NCBI GenBank assembly: GCA_963575745.1
Contig: CAUYUJ010016893.1
Span: 568,842 to 632,841 of the forward strand
DNA length: 64,000 bases
Direction of reading: 5' to 3'
Source: Prorocentrum cordatum
Lineage: Eukaryota; Sar; Dinophyceae; Prorocentrales; Prorocentraceae
This document shows, in pieces, positions 44,392 through 53,968 of this stretch (within the stretch, counting starts at the first letter, position 1; each line of letters starts with the position of its first letter). A program made the translations under genes and the position numbers. The notes beneath the pieces are model-generated. The model did not search any database. It was not told the DNA's origin and was given only the letters and a program-made list of their open reading frames with translations.

Positions 44392-44446
44392 GCCGCGCCC
44401 GCTACACCTCGCACCCACCCGCTGGTGGCCAGCTGGCTGGGCAAAC

Positions 44447-44461
44447 GCGGCCCGAGCCACA
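44447..44461 (-). other. Possible degraded end of a relict spliced leader
   Basis: Reading from the TSD on the minus strand, CATTGTGGCTCGGG matches the SL 3' part CATTTTGGCTCAAG at 11 of 14 positions. It lies at the 5' junction of the retrogene. The match is short and may be chance. Confidence 0.35.
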
Positions 44462-44477
44462 ATGCCACACAATCCAC
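44462..44477. repeat. TSD of membrane-protein retrogene, 5' side
   Basis: ATGCCACACAATCCAC, an exact 16-bp partner of 43114-43129. Confidence 0.85.
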
Positions 44478-44569
44478 CTTGCAGAACTTGAAATCGTGAA
44501 CCCCACTGATCGCGCAATCATCACACCCTCCCGCCCGTGACCTGTTTTGCACAACCCACGCGGCAGCGA

Positions 44570-46790
44570 TTGCGATGACTACGTGGCGTTGGCTGGCGCA
44601 TCTTTGCGGCTGCGCTAGCGCGCAAACTTGCGCGCAGAGCGATCAGCTGGATTTGGGACGCCCGAGAAGCGTACGGAAAAAATTGGCACGGCCGCTGTTG
44701 GGTAGGCGGTTTCTGTCTCAAATGGATACAGGCCGCGGCGGCGCGGACAGCGAGTCCTTTCAAAATGAACAAGAACAACTGCTGGGCATTGTACCCATTC
44801 TTTCCGTACCAATTTCGTTCGTGCCGATGGATTGGCGCAGCCGATGCAGCCGCGATAAGTTATCGCGGTAAGCGTTATCGCCGATAACGCTTACCGGTGG
44901 GAACTTCGCAGCGCGTCTCAAAGGCCGTGTTGGCGCGCGGGCATTTCAGTGTGGGTCGGTGGCTCGCGCGGGCGCGGTATCAGGATGACGTCGGCAACGG
45001 CGGTAACGTTGATGTTACCAGTGATGGTGGTGGTGAAAATTACGATGACGATGGCACGACCAATGACGGCGCCGATTCTAGTAACGACGATGACGATGAT
45101 GATATCCACATGTCGATGATGAGGGTGCTGGGATGATGATGGCGAAAGTTGCAGTGATTGTCGATGATGATGACGTGGCGCGGCGGTGCTGTTTCGGGTG
45201 ATTGCGAGGAAGTGCGCGCGCGAACATTTCAGAACCCTGGCAACCATCAGGTTGACATACGCATGAACGTCATACATGTCGGAAGAACTCTATGTAGCAT
45301 CGCTTCGGAATACCAACGTGGTTTGGGAAGGGTTTCACCACGCGCGCGTGGCCCGCAAGGTATGACTTGAAACGGATTCGCGCACTGGGCGGAGCTGGAT
45401 CAACGCGGACGCACCACCTCGTGAGCTGACAATGCTGGTTCTGAGCGAGATTGCTAACACCATCTGGACTTCCCACGATGTGAGCAAACGCGCGCGGACA
45501 GCAACTTGTTCGGTATGACTTCGGCATGTGCGTGCATGCGTGGACTTTGTGCAGCTGTTGCTCTGGGGACTCTTGGGTAATGGAAACACATCTGTGTAAA
45601 CACACATGCGCATATACTGCGGTCAAAGAGTGCGCGCGCAAAATATTTACAAGGATTGGGGGGATGGCCAACTGGCTGGAATGATCTGATTCATGTAGAC
45701 ACTCAACGATGGGGCACCATCGTTCGTATGCAAATTGCACTGTCGGCGGGGGGGCGGCGGCGATAACCCCGAGGGGAGTGGGTGGTGGAGTCGATTATGT
45801 TTCTTGATTTCTTTGAATGGCGCATCTAAGGGTGTTGGAGTCTAGTCTTTTTGCTTGGAAGGAGCATCTGCGTGGAAGAATCAATTTTTGCCAACACATG
45901 AATTGTCAACGATTGCTTGGCCATGGCTGGCGCATCTCTGAGGCCGCAGTGGCCCGCGCAAGCTCGCGCGCAGAGCGGCCAACTGGCTAGGCACAACCAA
46001 TGCGGCCGCGACGGCACTTGCCGATGGCAACGTCCAGGCGCGTGACAAAGGCGGCGCTGGCGCGCGGGCACGTCAGTGCGGGTCGGTGGCTCGGGCGGGC
46101 ACGGCAGCATGATGTCGACAACGGCGGCAATCATGATGATGGTAGCGATGGTGGTGGCGATGATGACGATGACCACGGCAAGGCCACTGACGGCGCCGAC
46201 CCGGTAACGCCGCTGGCCGTGATGATGTCCATGTGTCGATGATGATGGAAGTGCTTGGGTGGTGATGGGGCGGCGGCGCTGATGAGACTGCTGAAATTGC
46301 TGATGACGGTGACGTGATGCAGCGGCGCTGATGAGAATGATGGTAAGGAAATACGCGCATGCGGGAATCTGACAACCCTGGCACAATTCCTGTTGAGCAC
46401 TATGAACTTGTTCATTCGTGTTTGACGAGCTCAATGTTGAAATGTTTGAGACGTCCCTGGTTGCGGAAGAGTTTCGGCACGCGAGCGTGGGGGGCGCGCG
46501 CGTGGCCTGCATGGTATCATGCGATACGGCTTCGCGCACTGGGCGCATGCCGAATCAACGCGGAAGTACCGCTTGGTGAGGTGGGGATGCGGGTGCTGGG
46601 CGGGATGGCAAAACAAAAAACCCAAGTTGGTTCGCTGTAAGCGCGGGCAGAGAAGTCGCAAGCTTTGTGATGAGGCCTACTTGCTTGAGTTAGAGGTTTG
46701 TAGGTCGGAGTGCTTGCAAAAACTCGTGTGCTTGGTTCATTTCGGCATGTGCGCGCGTGTGGACTCTGTGAAATTGTTCTGCAAGGGGTT
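44570..46790. repeat. Diverged tandem duplication, period ~1.2-1.3 kb
   Basis: The order GGCTGGCGCATCT, GCGCAAGCTCGCGCGCAGAG, GTGCGGGTCGGTGGCTCG, GATGATG-rich stretch, AACCCTGGCA, TTCGCGCACTGGGCG, CGGCATGTGCG is seen from 44575 to 45540 and again from 45910 to 46760. The copies are well diverged. A short part (CGCATGCCAGATCCACGCGG) also appears near 40160. No gene is recognised in either copy. Confidence 0.7.
44851..44895. other. Two adjoining perfect palindromes
   Basis: CGCGATAAGTTATCGCG (8-bp arms, 1-nt centre, 44851-44867) runs into GGTAAGCGTTATC-GCC-GATAACGCTTACC (13-bp arms, 3-nt loop, 44867-44895). They could be a cruciform or hairpin site, or the remnant of a foldback element. They share the GATAAC/GTTATC motif with family F8 at 21614-21820. 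Confidence 0.8.
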
Positions 46791-46898
46791 ATTGAAAGCA
46801 TGTTTTGCGATAAACGACTGGCCGCGCGTACTGTTTTTCGGCAGTGATGGGGGGGGGACGATACCCGGCCTGCCTGGAACTGTGCTCTTCGAACAACG

Positions 46899-47009
46899 GG
46901 GCGGAAACATTTTGGTCGGCGGGGCAAGAGCGAACCTCTTCCGCTAAAAGCTAGGCGGGCTACGCACAGCTTGAATTAGGGAGACAGGGCACAACCGGGG
47001 CGGAAACAT
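46899..47009. mobile_element. Short element between ~14-bp direct repeats
   Basis: GGGGCGGAAACAT occurs at about 46899 and again at 46997. Between them, GCGAACCTCTTCCGCTAAAA, GCTAGGCGGGCTACGCACAG and CTTGAATTA match the element at 5187-5317. It is a second copy of that short family, again flanked by a direct repeat. Confidence 0.5.
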
Positions 47010-47089
47010 GTATCGATTGCCATGTCCCAGGAGGTGTCGAGAAGCCTGGGGGGAGAAGCCGTCGAGCCAGAGTCCATGCTTCACTCGAG

Positions 47090-47378
47090 AAACCACGTGG
47101 GCGCACGAGGAGCCCGCGAGAGGCGCCCACGGGCGGGCACCGGGCGATGCCTCGGCACACTTCCCCCCCCCCCCTCCCCAGGCGGGGCGCGGGGCGCCCG
47201 CGGGGCGCCCACGTGCGGGCACCGGGCCCTGCCCCCCCCCCCCCCCCCCTCCTCCTCTTCCTCCTCCTCCTCCTCCTCCTCCTCCTTCTCCTCCGCCTCC
47301 TCCTCCTCCGCCTCCTCCTCCCTCCTCCTCCTCCTCCTCCTCCTCCTCCGCCTCCTCCTCCTCCTCCTCCTCCTCCTC

Positions 47379-47411
<33 letters not shown>

Positions 47412-47640
47412 GGCTCGAGGCGCCAGCGTGGTGCCCAGGAGGGGGGCACCAGGGGCGATGCCTCGCCCCCCCCCCCCCCCCGCGCGGGGCGCTCACGGGG
47501 CGCCCACGTGCGGGGGGCACCGGGCGGAAAGCTTGGCAGACACCCCGCCCCAATGCGGGGGTTCAGCGCGGGGCGGCCACGCAGCGCCCACGGGCGTCCA
47601 CCAACCAGGCACCCGCCGAAATCCCGGCATACCCATCCAA
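47090..47640. repeat. GGGCGCCCACG repeats with poly-C and (TCC)n
   Basis: GAGGCGCCCACGGGCGGGCA units surround C-runs (47163, 47232, 47466) and a (TCC)n tract at 47248-47402. They are related to 27010-27205 in reverse orientation. No gene. Confidence 0.85.
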
Positions 47641-47789
47641 TTCCTTAGCCATCCAGGGAAAAGAAGCCCTCAGCGTAAGCACGAAGTCGGCGAATGCTAC
47701 GCCAGAGAGCTACTCGACGCGGAAATCCTCGTACGTGGTTCTCACTTCCTGGCACCACCTACGCGCGAACCGGGAAGTGTCCCGCTCCC

Positions 47790-48660
47790 GGGAGGCCCAA
47801 TATCCCGCTAAACATGAAGCTCTCAAAGTCAGGAGGCGCGGGTGCAAAACGAGCACCTCGCTGAAGATATCCCCACACTCCGGACGCGAGCGGGGAAAGT
47901 GCCCCCCTCCCTGGCGGCTAGAACCTCGTAGATTGCAATGATCACGAAACGCTCAGAAGAAAGGGGTCGCAGGTGCAGGACGGGCGCTTCGCTCGAGACA
48001 TCTCCACAACCTGAGCGCGATCGGGGAAGTGTTCCCCTATCTGGCGGCTCCTCCCGGGGGCACCCAAGTGCCATGCCTGCGATATCGCGGTGGTCACGAA
48101 GCCCTGAAAAGAGAGGCGCCGCAGGTGCAATGCGAGCGCCTCGCTCGAGGCATCTCCACAACCTGCGCGCGAACGGGGATGTCTTCCCCTTCATGGGGGC
48201 TCCGTCGGACACCCAAATGCGACGCCTTCAATCTCGCGGGAAACACGGAGCTCCCCAAAAAATTAATCCGCAAGTGCAAAACGAACGCCTCGCTCAAGAC
48301 ACCCCTGCCGTCCCTGGCGGCTGCTCCTCGGGGTGCCCAGGTGCTACACCTGAACCGTTGAAGCCATCACAGGGAACGAGTCGCGGTTGCAAAACGAGCG
48401 CCTCGCTCGAGACAACTCCACGATCGGAGCGCGAACGCGGAAGCGTCCCCCCCCTTCCCGCTCCCTGGCGGCTCCTCCTTGGAGATGCCCAGATGTCGTG
48501 CCTGCTATCATGTGGTGGCCATGCAGCTCTAAACACAAACGAGTCGCAGGTGCAAACCGAGCGTCTCGCTCGAGGCATCTCCGCAATCTGAAGGCAAATG
48601 GGCAGGGCAGTGTACCCCCACATGGGCGCTCCTCCTTGGATCCTTGAGGTGCCCAACTGC
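47790..48660. repeat. Diverged ~150-bp GAGACATCTCCACAA repeats
   Basis: About six units have GGTGCAAAACGAGCGCCTCG, CTCGAGACATCTCCACAACC, GCGCGAACGGGGAAGTG and CTGGCGGCTCCTCC. They are clearly related to 5946-6405 and 9140-9960. It is noncoding. Confidence 0.85.
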
Positions 48661-48714
48661 CATGTCCTCTATATCGCTGCGAGCACGGGCGAGACTGAGT
48701 AGAGGAGGCGAGCA

Positions 48715-49110
48715 TAAGAGGGTCTGAGTGTGAGTGTCAGAAATGTGGGTATCTGATGACTGGGCTGAGTATGTATGAGCTTCTGCGGGTGAGCTGTCTG
48801 AATGTGTGACTCTGAGTTTGGGTGAGTCTGAATGTGCATGTGTCTGCACATGACTGGGTCTGAGGATGAGTGCGAGTGTCCGAGAGTCTGAGTGTGAGTG
48901 AGTCTGGGTATGAATACGTCTCTGGGTATTGGTGAGTCTGATTATGAGTGGGTCTGTATAGCGAGTCTGGGTATGGGTGAGTCTGAGTGTGACTGAGCTT
49001 GGTAAGCGAGTCTGAGTACGAGTGGGTGTAATTGTATGACCAGGCTGTATGCGATTGTGGACCTACGTACGACTAAGCTAAGTAGAGTATGAGTGTACTG
49101 GAGAAGCGGG
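48715..49110. repeat. GAGTCTGAGTGTGAGTG repeats
   Basis: Loose ~12-20 bp units of GGTGAGTCTGAGTGTGA. They resemble 9965-10135, and in both places they follow the GAGACATCC repeat family. Confidence 0.8.
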
Positions 49111-49249
49111 TGAGTGATGAGGAGACGTGGGCGTCACACTAATGACAAAGTCCCCGTCTTAAAATACCCAGAGAACAACGCACGGATCCCACGCATGCCC
49201 ACCGTGAAAGCTGCCAGAACTTCTCCTGTGCATAATCTATACTCTGTCC

Positions 49250-49370
49250 ATTCTCTCTCTGTCTCTAACTATCTCTATCTCTCTTTCCGCTCTACTCTCT
49301 CTCGCTCTCTCTCTCTCTTTCTCTGTTTCTCTGTCTCTGTCTCTCTCTCTCTCTCTTTCTCTCCCTTGCA
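49250..49370. repeat. (CT)n microsatellite
   Basis: Imperfect TCTCTCTCTG/TCTCTCTT tract. Confidence 0.95.
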
Positions 49371-49719
49371 TTCCTTACCTCTGCGTTATACTCTCTGATC
49401 CACCGCCGTGCCCCCTGGCACGTTGAGGCGTGGAAGATTGCCAAGGTCTGCCTTGTAGGGTCCCTGTAATCTACTGTGGACCTCCTCCTCGCACACCTCG
49501 TGAAAATAAGATGGATTTGCGTCCCGACCTTCCAGGACAGCCAAGGCAGACCACACGCCGGCCCAGTATGGCGTTCAGACGGCCTACGCTGCTTCCAAGT
49601 TTGCCAAAAAAGGCCACCAGAGGACTCGCAACAAGAATTCGAAGAAAACAATCATATTGACTTCCCTTACGTGTTTGAAGAGTTTCTGGATTCTCGCTTT
49701 TCGGGCCTCCGTCAACTCA
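49371..49719. other. No gene recognised
   Basis: Unique-looking sequence with no recognisable protein, leading into a CCCAAGAGG-type block. Confidence 0.5.
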
Positions 49720-49990
49720 AGACGGCCTAAGAAGGCTTCAAGATGGCCCAAGAGGCTCCCTAGAGGGTCCCAATAGGCCCCAAGAGGGCCCACGATGGCC
49801 CGAGAGACATGCATCCAAAACGCCCCGAGATGGCCAAAGAGGGCCTCAGAAGGAACCGAAGACGGTCTTAGAAGGCCCTTCGACTGCCGAAGACGGCGCC
49901 ACGACGGCCCCCAGACATCCCATACGGCCAAGAGGGCCCCCAAGACGGCCCAAGAGAGACACCCAAGACGGGCCTACAAAAGCCCCGGGA
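49720..49990. repeat. CCCAAGAGG-type dispersed repeat
   Basis: GGCCCCAAGAGGGCCC and GGCCCAAGAGGCTCCC units. The left flank (TTTGAAGAGTTTCTGG) is AT-richer, as at 22772 and 15330. Confidence 0.65.
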
Positions 49991-51515
49991 CGGCCTTCCA
50001 TCCGCAGGGGCCCCTTCAGTGCAGGCACCAGTCGGGGAATATAAGACCCATGTCAGAGCTGTGCTCTCGGAATGCCCTACAGAGGGGTCCTCATCCGGTC
50101 GCGCGCTCGAGCCGTGATAAACATATGGCAGGGCGTTCCGATGGCTGGCGCGGCCTCCCTGGAGCCCTGGAGGGGGCACGGGTGGGGCTCGTGGGGGGGC
50201 GAGAAATGGCACGGACCCTGGTGCATGACAGTGGACCTCGACGGCTGGCAGAGCCTGGCGCGGCTTCCCTGGAGGGGCAAAATGTGTTTCACCGAGGCTC
50301 GTGCAGCGGAAGCGCATGCGGGAGGAGGATGGCACTCATGTCCGGACCCGTGCAATGGAAGCACATGCAGGAGGCGGCACCCGTGCAGTGCGTATGCAAG
50401 AGGAGGTGGGACTTGTAAGCGCGTAGGGGGAGGGAAGGATTTTTGGATTGCGCTGCTGATGAAGCGTATGGCCTGTCAGCTGATGGCGGCGCTGCGGCTA
50501 GCAGAGGCGGTCAGCACAGTCAACTCGTGTGGCTATGCTAAACGGCGAGGCTCGCAAACTCTGCACGGGCACCAAGTCGGAGGGAAGGAGGAGAGGGAGG
50601 AGAGGAACCTGTCTTGAAGCATAAAAGCCCCGCTTTTGGCGTGGACGCGGGTCCTCTCACCCTGCTCCTCCCTCGCCTCCTGCGGCTCCTCGCCACCGCG
50701 CCTGGAGTTCCAACGCGACGGGGAACAGCTTCCCGCGCGCTTGCTGTCTGTACCGTCGGCGTCCCGGGGTGGGTCCCCTGGCCCACAGTGGCCCGCGCTG
50801 AAGGACTGGTCCTGGGGATGGGGTCGAGTATGTGGCTCAGGGAATGAAACAGCTCAGCGCCGGAAAGCTGGGACGGGACCTCCCTCCACTCTTCCGCCCC
50901 CCATGCTGATCTCACGGAGATCGGTGGGACATGTTGGCATATGCTTGCGCTGCGGACAGAGCAGCTGGAGCCCATGGAGGCGAATCTCAGCATTGCGAGC
51001 TTGAGGCTGCGTGCTCAACTTCTGGGCGTGGCCTGCAAACCCAAGTATATGTAACTTCAGCATTCCGTCAGCATTATGTTGGGAAGGGGGTAAAGCCACT
51101 CGCTTCATGACGTGAGCCTGAGGTGGATGTGGAGCGGAGAAGGGGGGGAGATAAATTATTGGGGGCAACGGGAAGCAAGGGAGATGCGGGCGGGGGACGA
51201 GAAATACAAGATGGGAGACACATTGAGATGGGAGAGGAGGAACTGCTGATGAAAGAGAGAAAGGGGCTACGCGAGGGAAGAATTCGGAGGAAAGGGGGGA
51301 CAGCAGACAGCAAACGGGACAAGGACACTTAGAACATCGGACTGGACTGTAGAGCGCAACGCTGCAAACACGTGACCAGAAGCGAGGACATGTGAACGGC
51401 ATGCGCAGATCAGGCAAACACAGCTTTCGAGGAGATGCAAAGGGATTCCGTGATCCTGTGCGCTTTGACAAGTAGAACCCTCCCATGAAATCTTCACATG
51501 TTAGCAGACACAATT
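49991..51515. other. No gene recognised
   Basis: Mixed sequence. Plus-strand frames at 50072-50617 are open but lack motifs. 51120-51330 is GGGA-rich. No recognisable element ends. Confidence 0.5.
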
Positions 51516-51518
51516 TCT

Positions 51519-51640
51519 CGAAGGTCCGCGCAGATTTCTTGGATCAGCGCTGGACACCCCGCAAAGTACGCCAGGGGCGGCGCAGGAGGCGCCGCCAGGG
51601 GGGCCCGACGCAGATCCAAGAAATCCGCGTGGACCTCCGA
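51519..51640. mobile_element. Foldback element, family F1, copy 2
   Basis: CGAAGGTCCGCGCAGATTTC then TTGGATC on the left pairs with GATCCAAGAAATCCGCGTGG then ACCTCCG on the right, about 27 bp of near-complete pairing over 122 bp. The middle contains GGCGCCGCCAGGGGGGCCC, as in copy 1. Confidence 0.88.
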
Positions 51641-51674
51641 CAAATGACGAGCAGGAGCTGCTGCTTAGCATGTC

Positions 51675-51861
51675 TTGGCGGCGCTCCCCGCGACACGCTG
51701 CGCCTGGCGAGCGGACAGCGTGCCGCTCCGCTCCGGGGGGCCGGGAGGCTCGGAGAGGCTCGGCACGCTGACACCTGTGCACTGCGGCGTGGGCAGCGTG
51801 TCGCGCCGCAGCCAGAAGCGGCGGCGCGACGCGCGGAGCCAGAGTTCCTGACCGTCTGTTC
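51675..51861. mobile_element. Element family F17 (GACAGCGTGTCGCGCCGC), copy 1
   Basis: CGCGACACGCTGCGCC...CGGACAGCGTGCCGCTCCGC...GGGCAGCGTGTCGCGCCGCA...GCGCGACGCGCGGAGCCAGA then GTTCCTGACCG parallels 57011-57186 step by step. Palindromic GCGACACGC words recur within it. It abuts the F2 element on its right and lies near an F1 element on its left, as it does at 57 kb. Confidence 0.75.
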
Positions 51862-52052
51862 GTGCCGCTCTTTCGGACTACCTACCAGACCACCCCAACC
51901 CAACCCGAAGACCCGAATTTCGGGCTGGGGGGGGGGGTAAGGGTTCCACGCGTGGTTTTTCTGTGTTTCCCGACCCCCCCCCCCACTGGAAATCGAGGGT
52001 AAATCTGAGCCTTCGGGTTGGGTTGGGGTGGTTTGGTGGGTGCCGCTCTTTC
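51862..52052. mobile_element. Foldback element F2, copy 2, with 13-bp TSD
   Basis: GTGCCGCTCTTTC stands at 51862-51874 and 52040-52052, bracketing a 165-bp F2 element (51875-52039). On the minus strand the word encodes KERH. Removing one repeat plus the element (178 bp) joins STKKERH to EQTVRNSG in one frame. This is what an intron born from an insertion would look like. The junction dinucleotides are not canonical GT-AG, so splicing is unproven. Confidence 0.8.
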
Positions 52053-52237
52053 TTCGTCGAGACGAGCTGCCACGGCGGGCCCATTTGCCACCGACAGACC
52101 GCCAGGAGCGACCGCGGCGGCGCCCCGAGGCCGCCGCGCTGCCCTGCGAATGGGCGCGGCCCCCCTTCGCCGGCCTCCGCGCGCAGCCGCGCGAGGGCGC
52201 CGCGGCCCTCGAGGCTCGCTCGGGCGCTAGGGGATGC
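52053..52237 (-). CDS. Ankyrin-type coding piece (downstream module)
   Basis: The minus strand from 52237 reads ARASLEGRGALARLRAEAGE then GLGAPPRSLLAVCRWQMGPP, a decayed version of the module at 52680-52893 (DASLEGHGAIVRLLAEAGAA, GLGEPPRWLLAAYRR). Helix-turn-helix spacing fits an ankyrin repeat. It probably belongs with the other minus-strand ankyrin pieces up to 57736. Decay of key Leu residues suggests relaxed constraint. Confidence 0.5.
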
Positions 52238-52496
52238 CAAGGTACTCCGTGATCCGGTGCGCTATTACGGGAAGAACCCTCTTGTGCAGTCCTCGGATGA
52301 GCTTCCAGGGCAGGCCCATCTGCCACCTGCGGCGGCAACTCATGGGAGCCTCCACTACCCATCTTGCTGGCTCTTGCGCATCGACGCCAATCGACGCTGT
52401 GCCGACGCAGACCGACGCGAAATCGGCGGCTTCTCGTCGATCGCCCGACGCTGGCGCACTGTGATGCACCCTGCAGCCAGCATCACGAGGACACAT
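52227..52496 (-). CDS. Coding-like piece with WQMGLPWKLI motif
   Basis: The minus strand encodes RRRWQMGLPWKLIRGLHKRV then LPVIAHRITEYLGIP and a stop at 52227. The core WQMG(L/P)PW(K/Q)L(I/V) is repeated in the neighbouring module at ~52070-52110, so a short segment of this gene has been duplicated. The function is unknown. Confidence 0.4.
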   Translation of the reverse strand: MCPRDAGCRVHHSAPASGDRREAADFASVCVGTASIGVDAQEPARWVVEAPMSCRRRWQMGLPWKLIRGLHKRVLPVIAHRITEYLGIP

Positions 52497-52508
52497 AAAA
52501 CAGGGCTA

Positions 52509-52639
52509 GGATCGGGATAAATCGCTCCAGAGCGTTCCGGAGCGCTCTCAGAGCCTTCCGGAACGCTCTGGAGCGGCCGCGGCGCCCACTACATCCTCCA
52601 AACCCGCCGCTTCTCAGAGATTTCGAGTTATCCCGATCC
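52509..52639. mobile_element. Foldback element, family F7, with inner 19-bp hairpin
   Basis: GGATCGGGATAA (52509) and TTATCCCGATCC (52628) form 12-bp perfect ends. Inside, CGCTCCAGAGCGTTCCGGA (52523-52541) pairs perfectly with its reverse complement at 52557-52575. It sits between two ankyrin-like coding pieces. Confidence 0.8.
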
Positions 52640-52679
52640 GAGTTTGTCCCGATCTTCGCGTCGTTTTAACACACGAGGA

Positions 52680-52893
52680 CCCCATGAGTTTTCACCGAAC
52701 GCCGCCGATACGCCGCCAGGAGCCACCGCGGCGGCTCCCCGAGGCCGCAGTGCTGCTCCGCGAAGGGGCTCGGCACCGCCGCGCCGGCCTCCGCCAGCAG
52801 CCGCACGATGGCGCCGTGGCCCTCGAGGCTCGCGTCCGTGAGCGCCGTCCTCACGACCGGCGAGCAGATCCATATCGATCGGGGCTTCGCCAA
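52680..52893 (-). CDS. Ankyrin-repeat coding piece
   Basis: The minus strand reads CSPVVRTALTDASLEGHGAI then VRLLAEAGAAVPSPFAEQHC and PPRWLLAAYRR. TAL..ASLEGH..IVRLL.EAGA is a clear ankyrin repeat (two antiparallel helices, usually a protein-protein interaction surface). An F2 element abuts its 5' side. The boundary GGTAGGTAGTCAG/TTTAGC on the minus strand offers a plausible AG acceptor. Confidence 0.65.
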
Positions 52894-52914
52894 CGGGGGT
52901 TTCGCTAAACTGAC

Positions 52915-53074
52915 TACCTACCAGACCACCCCAACCCAACCCGAAGACCCGAATTTCGGGTTGGGGGGGGGGTAAGGGTTCCACGCGTGTTTTTCGATGT
53001 TTCCCGACACCCCCCCCACTGGAAATCGAGGGTAAATCTGAGCCTTCGGGTTGGGTTGGGGTGGTTTGGTGGGT
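52915..53074. mobile_element. Foldback element, family F2, copy 3
   Basis: TACCTACCAGACCACCCCAA to GGTTGGGGTGGTTTGGTGGGT, 160 bp, highly similar to copy 2. It lies immediately upstream (minus sense) of the ankyrin piece at 52680-52893. No TSD is seen. Confidence 0.9.
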
Positions 53075-53467
53075 GGTGATACACGGGGGCGGAGGCCTGT
53101 GCATCTCTATCCCCCGCGTGCTGTACCCCCGCTCACGGCGCCCAGGGCCCCCCCACACGGGGGCACCGCCAAGCGTGGAAAGCAGCGTTCCCCGCACGCG
53201 CCCCCGCGTGCTGCGCCCCCGTCTCTGTCTGGCGCCCCGTGGCGCGCCCTCGCGACCTGGAGGCTCGGGGCGCGGTCCGTCGCCGCCGCGGCCCTGAGGC
53301 GGCGCGCTCTGCCCGGCAGGCGGACGGCGTGCCGCCCCGCCCCGCGGGGCTCGGGCAGGCTCGGCAGACGCCGGAGCCGGGGCGCCGGGCAGGGGAGAAG
53401 CGAGGGGGGGCAGAGCCGGCACAGGCGACGCGCTGTTCCAGATGGGCTCCGCCGTAGATGCCTCCCC
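53075..53467. other. GC-rich segment with diverged F17 copy
   Basis: 53240-53420 has CGCGACC, GGCGGACGGCGTGCCGCCCC, GGGCTCGGGCAGGCTCGG and CGCCGGAGCC in the order of family F17. CCCCCGCGTGCTG is also repeated at ~53109 and ~53203, bracketing ~75 bp. The minus strand is open but unrecognised. Confidence 0.45.
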
Positions 53468-53657
53468 AGATGGGGTCGGAGAAGAGTCAACCCGCACAGT
53501 AAGGATGCGCGAGAAGGATGCAAGGGCCTTGGGCGCCCATTTCGAAGCTTTTCGAGCGGGCCGCGGCCAACGGAAGCGGCCAAGGAGGCAAGGAGGCAAG
53601 GGTACCCTTGGAAAGGCTGCCCATCCTTACTGTGCGGGTTGACTGTAGATGGGGTCG
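53468..53657. mobile_element. Foldback element F3, copy 2, with 11-bp TSD
   Basis: AGATGGGGTCG at 53468-53478 and 53647-53657 brackets a 168-bp element. Its ends AGTCAACCCGCACAGTAAGG and CCTTACTGTGCGGGTTGACT are perfect inverted repeats. The interior shares AAGGATGCAAGGGCCTTGG with 23215-23395. It is a recent insertion, given the exact TSD and ends. Confidence 0.9.
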
Positions 53658-53968
53658 TGGAATCAGGACGCATCGTCGATGCACGACCGACTCATCGGCG
53701 GTGCATCGGCGACGGCGGTCCTGCATCGGCGACGCCGGCGTGGAGAGCCTCGGGCGCCACATCGAGCCGCATCGCCGACGCATCGGCGATGCGGCGCGAT
53801 CCTCCGACCGCATCTCCTGGGACCCCATCAGGGAGGCCTACAGACCCGCGATCGCACGGATACGTTCCGCGCGGGGCCTGCGCGAGAGCACGCCCCGTAC
53901 CCGCGGGGTCGCGGCGCTGGTGCCCAGCCCGGAAGGCCGTGGACACGGATCTGTGTTTTGCGGGACTG

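Noticed and set aside
43507-44499. 330-codon plus-strand ORF and a second 352-codon minus frame over the membrane-protein gene
   Set aside because: Arg/Gly/Ala-rich shadows typical of GC-rich coding DNA. Only one minus frame gives regular TM segments.
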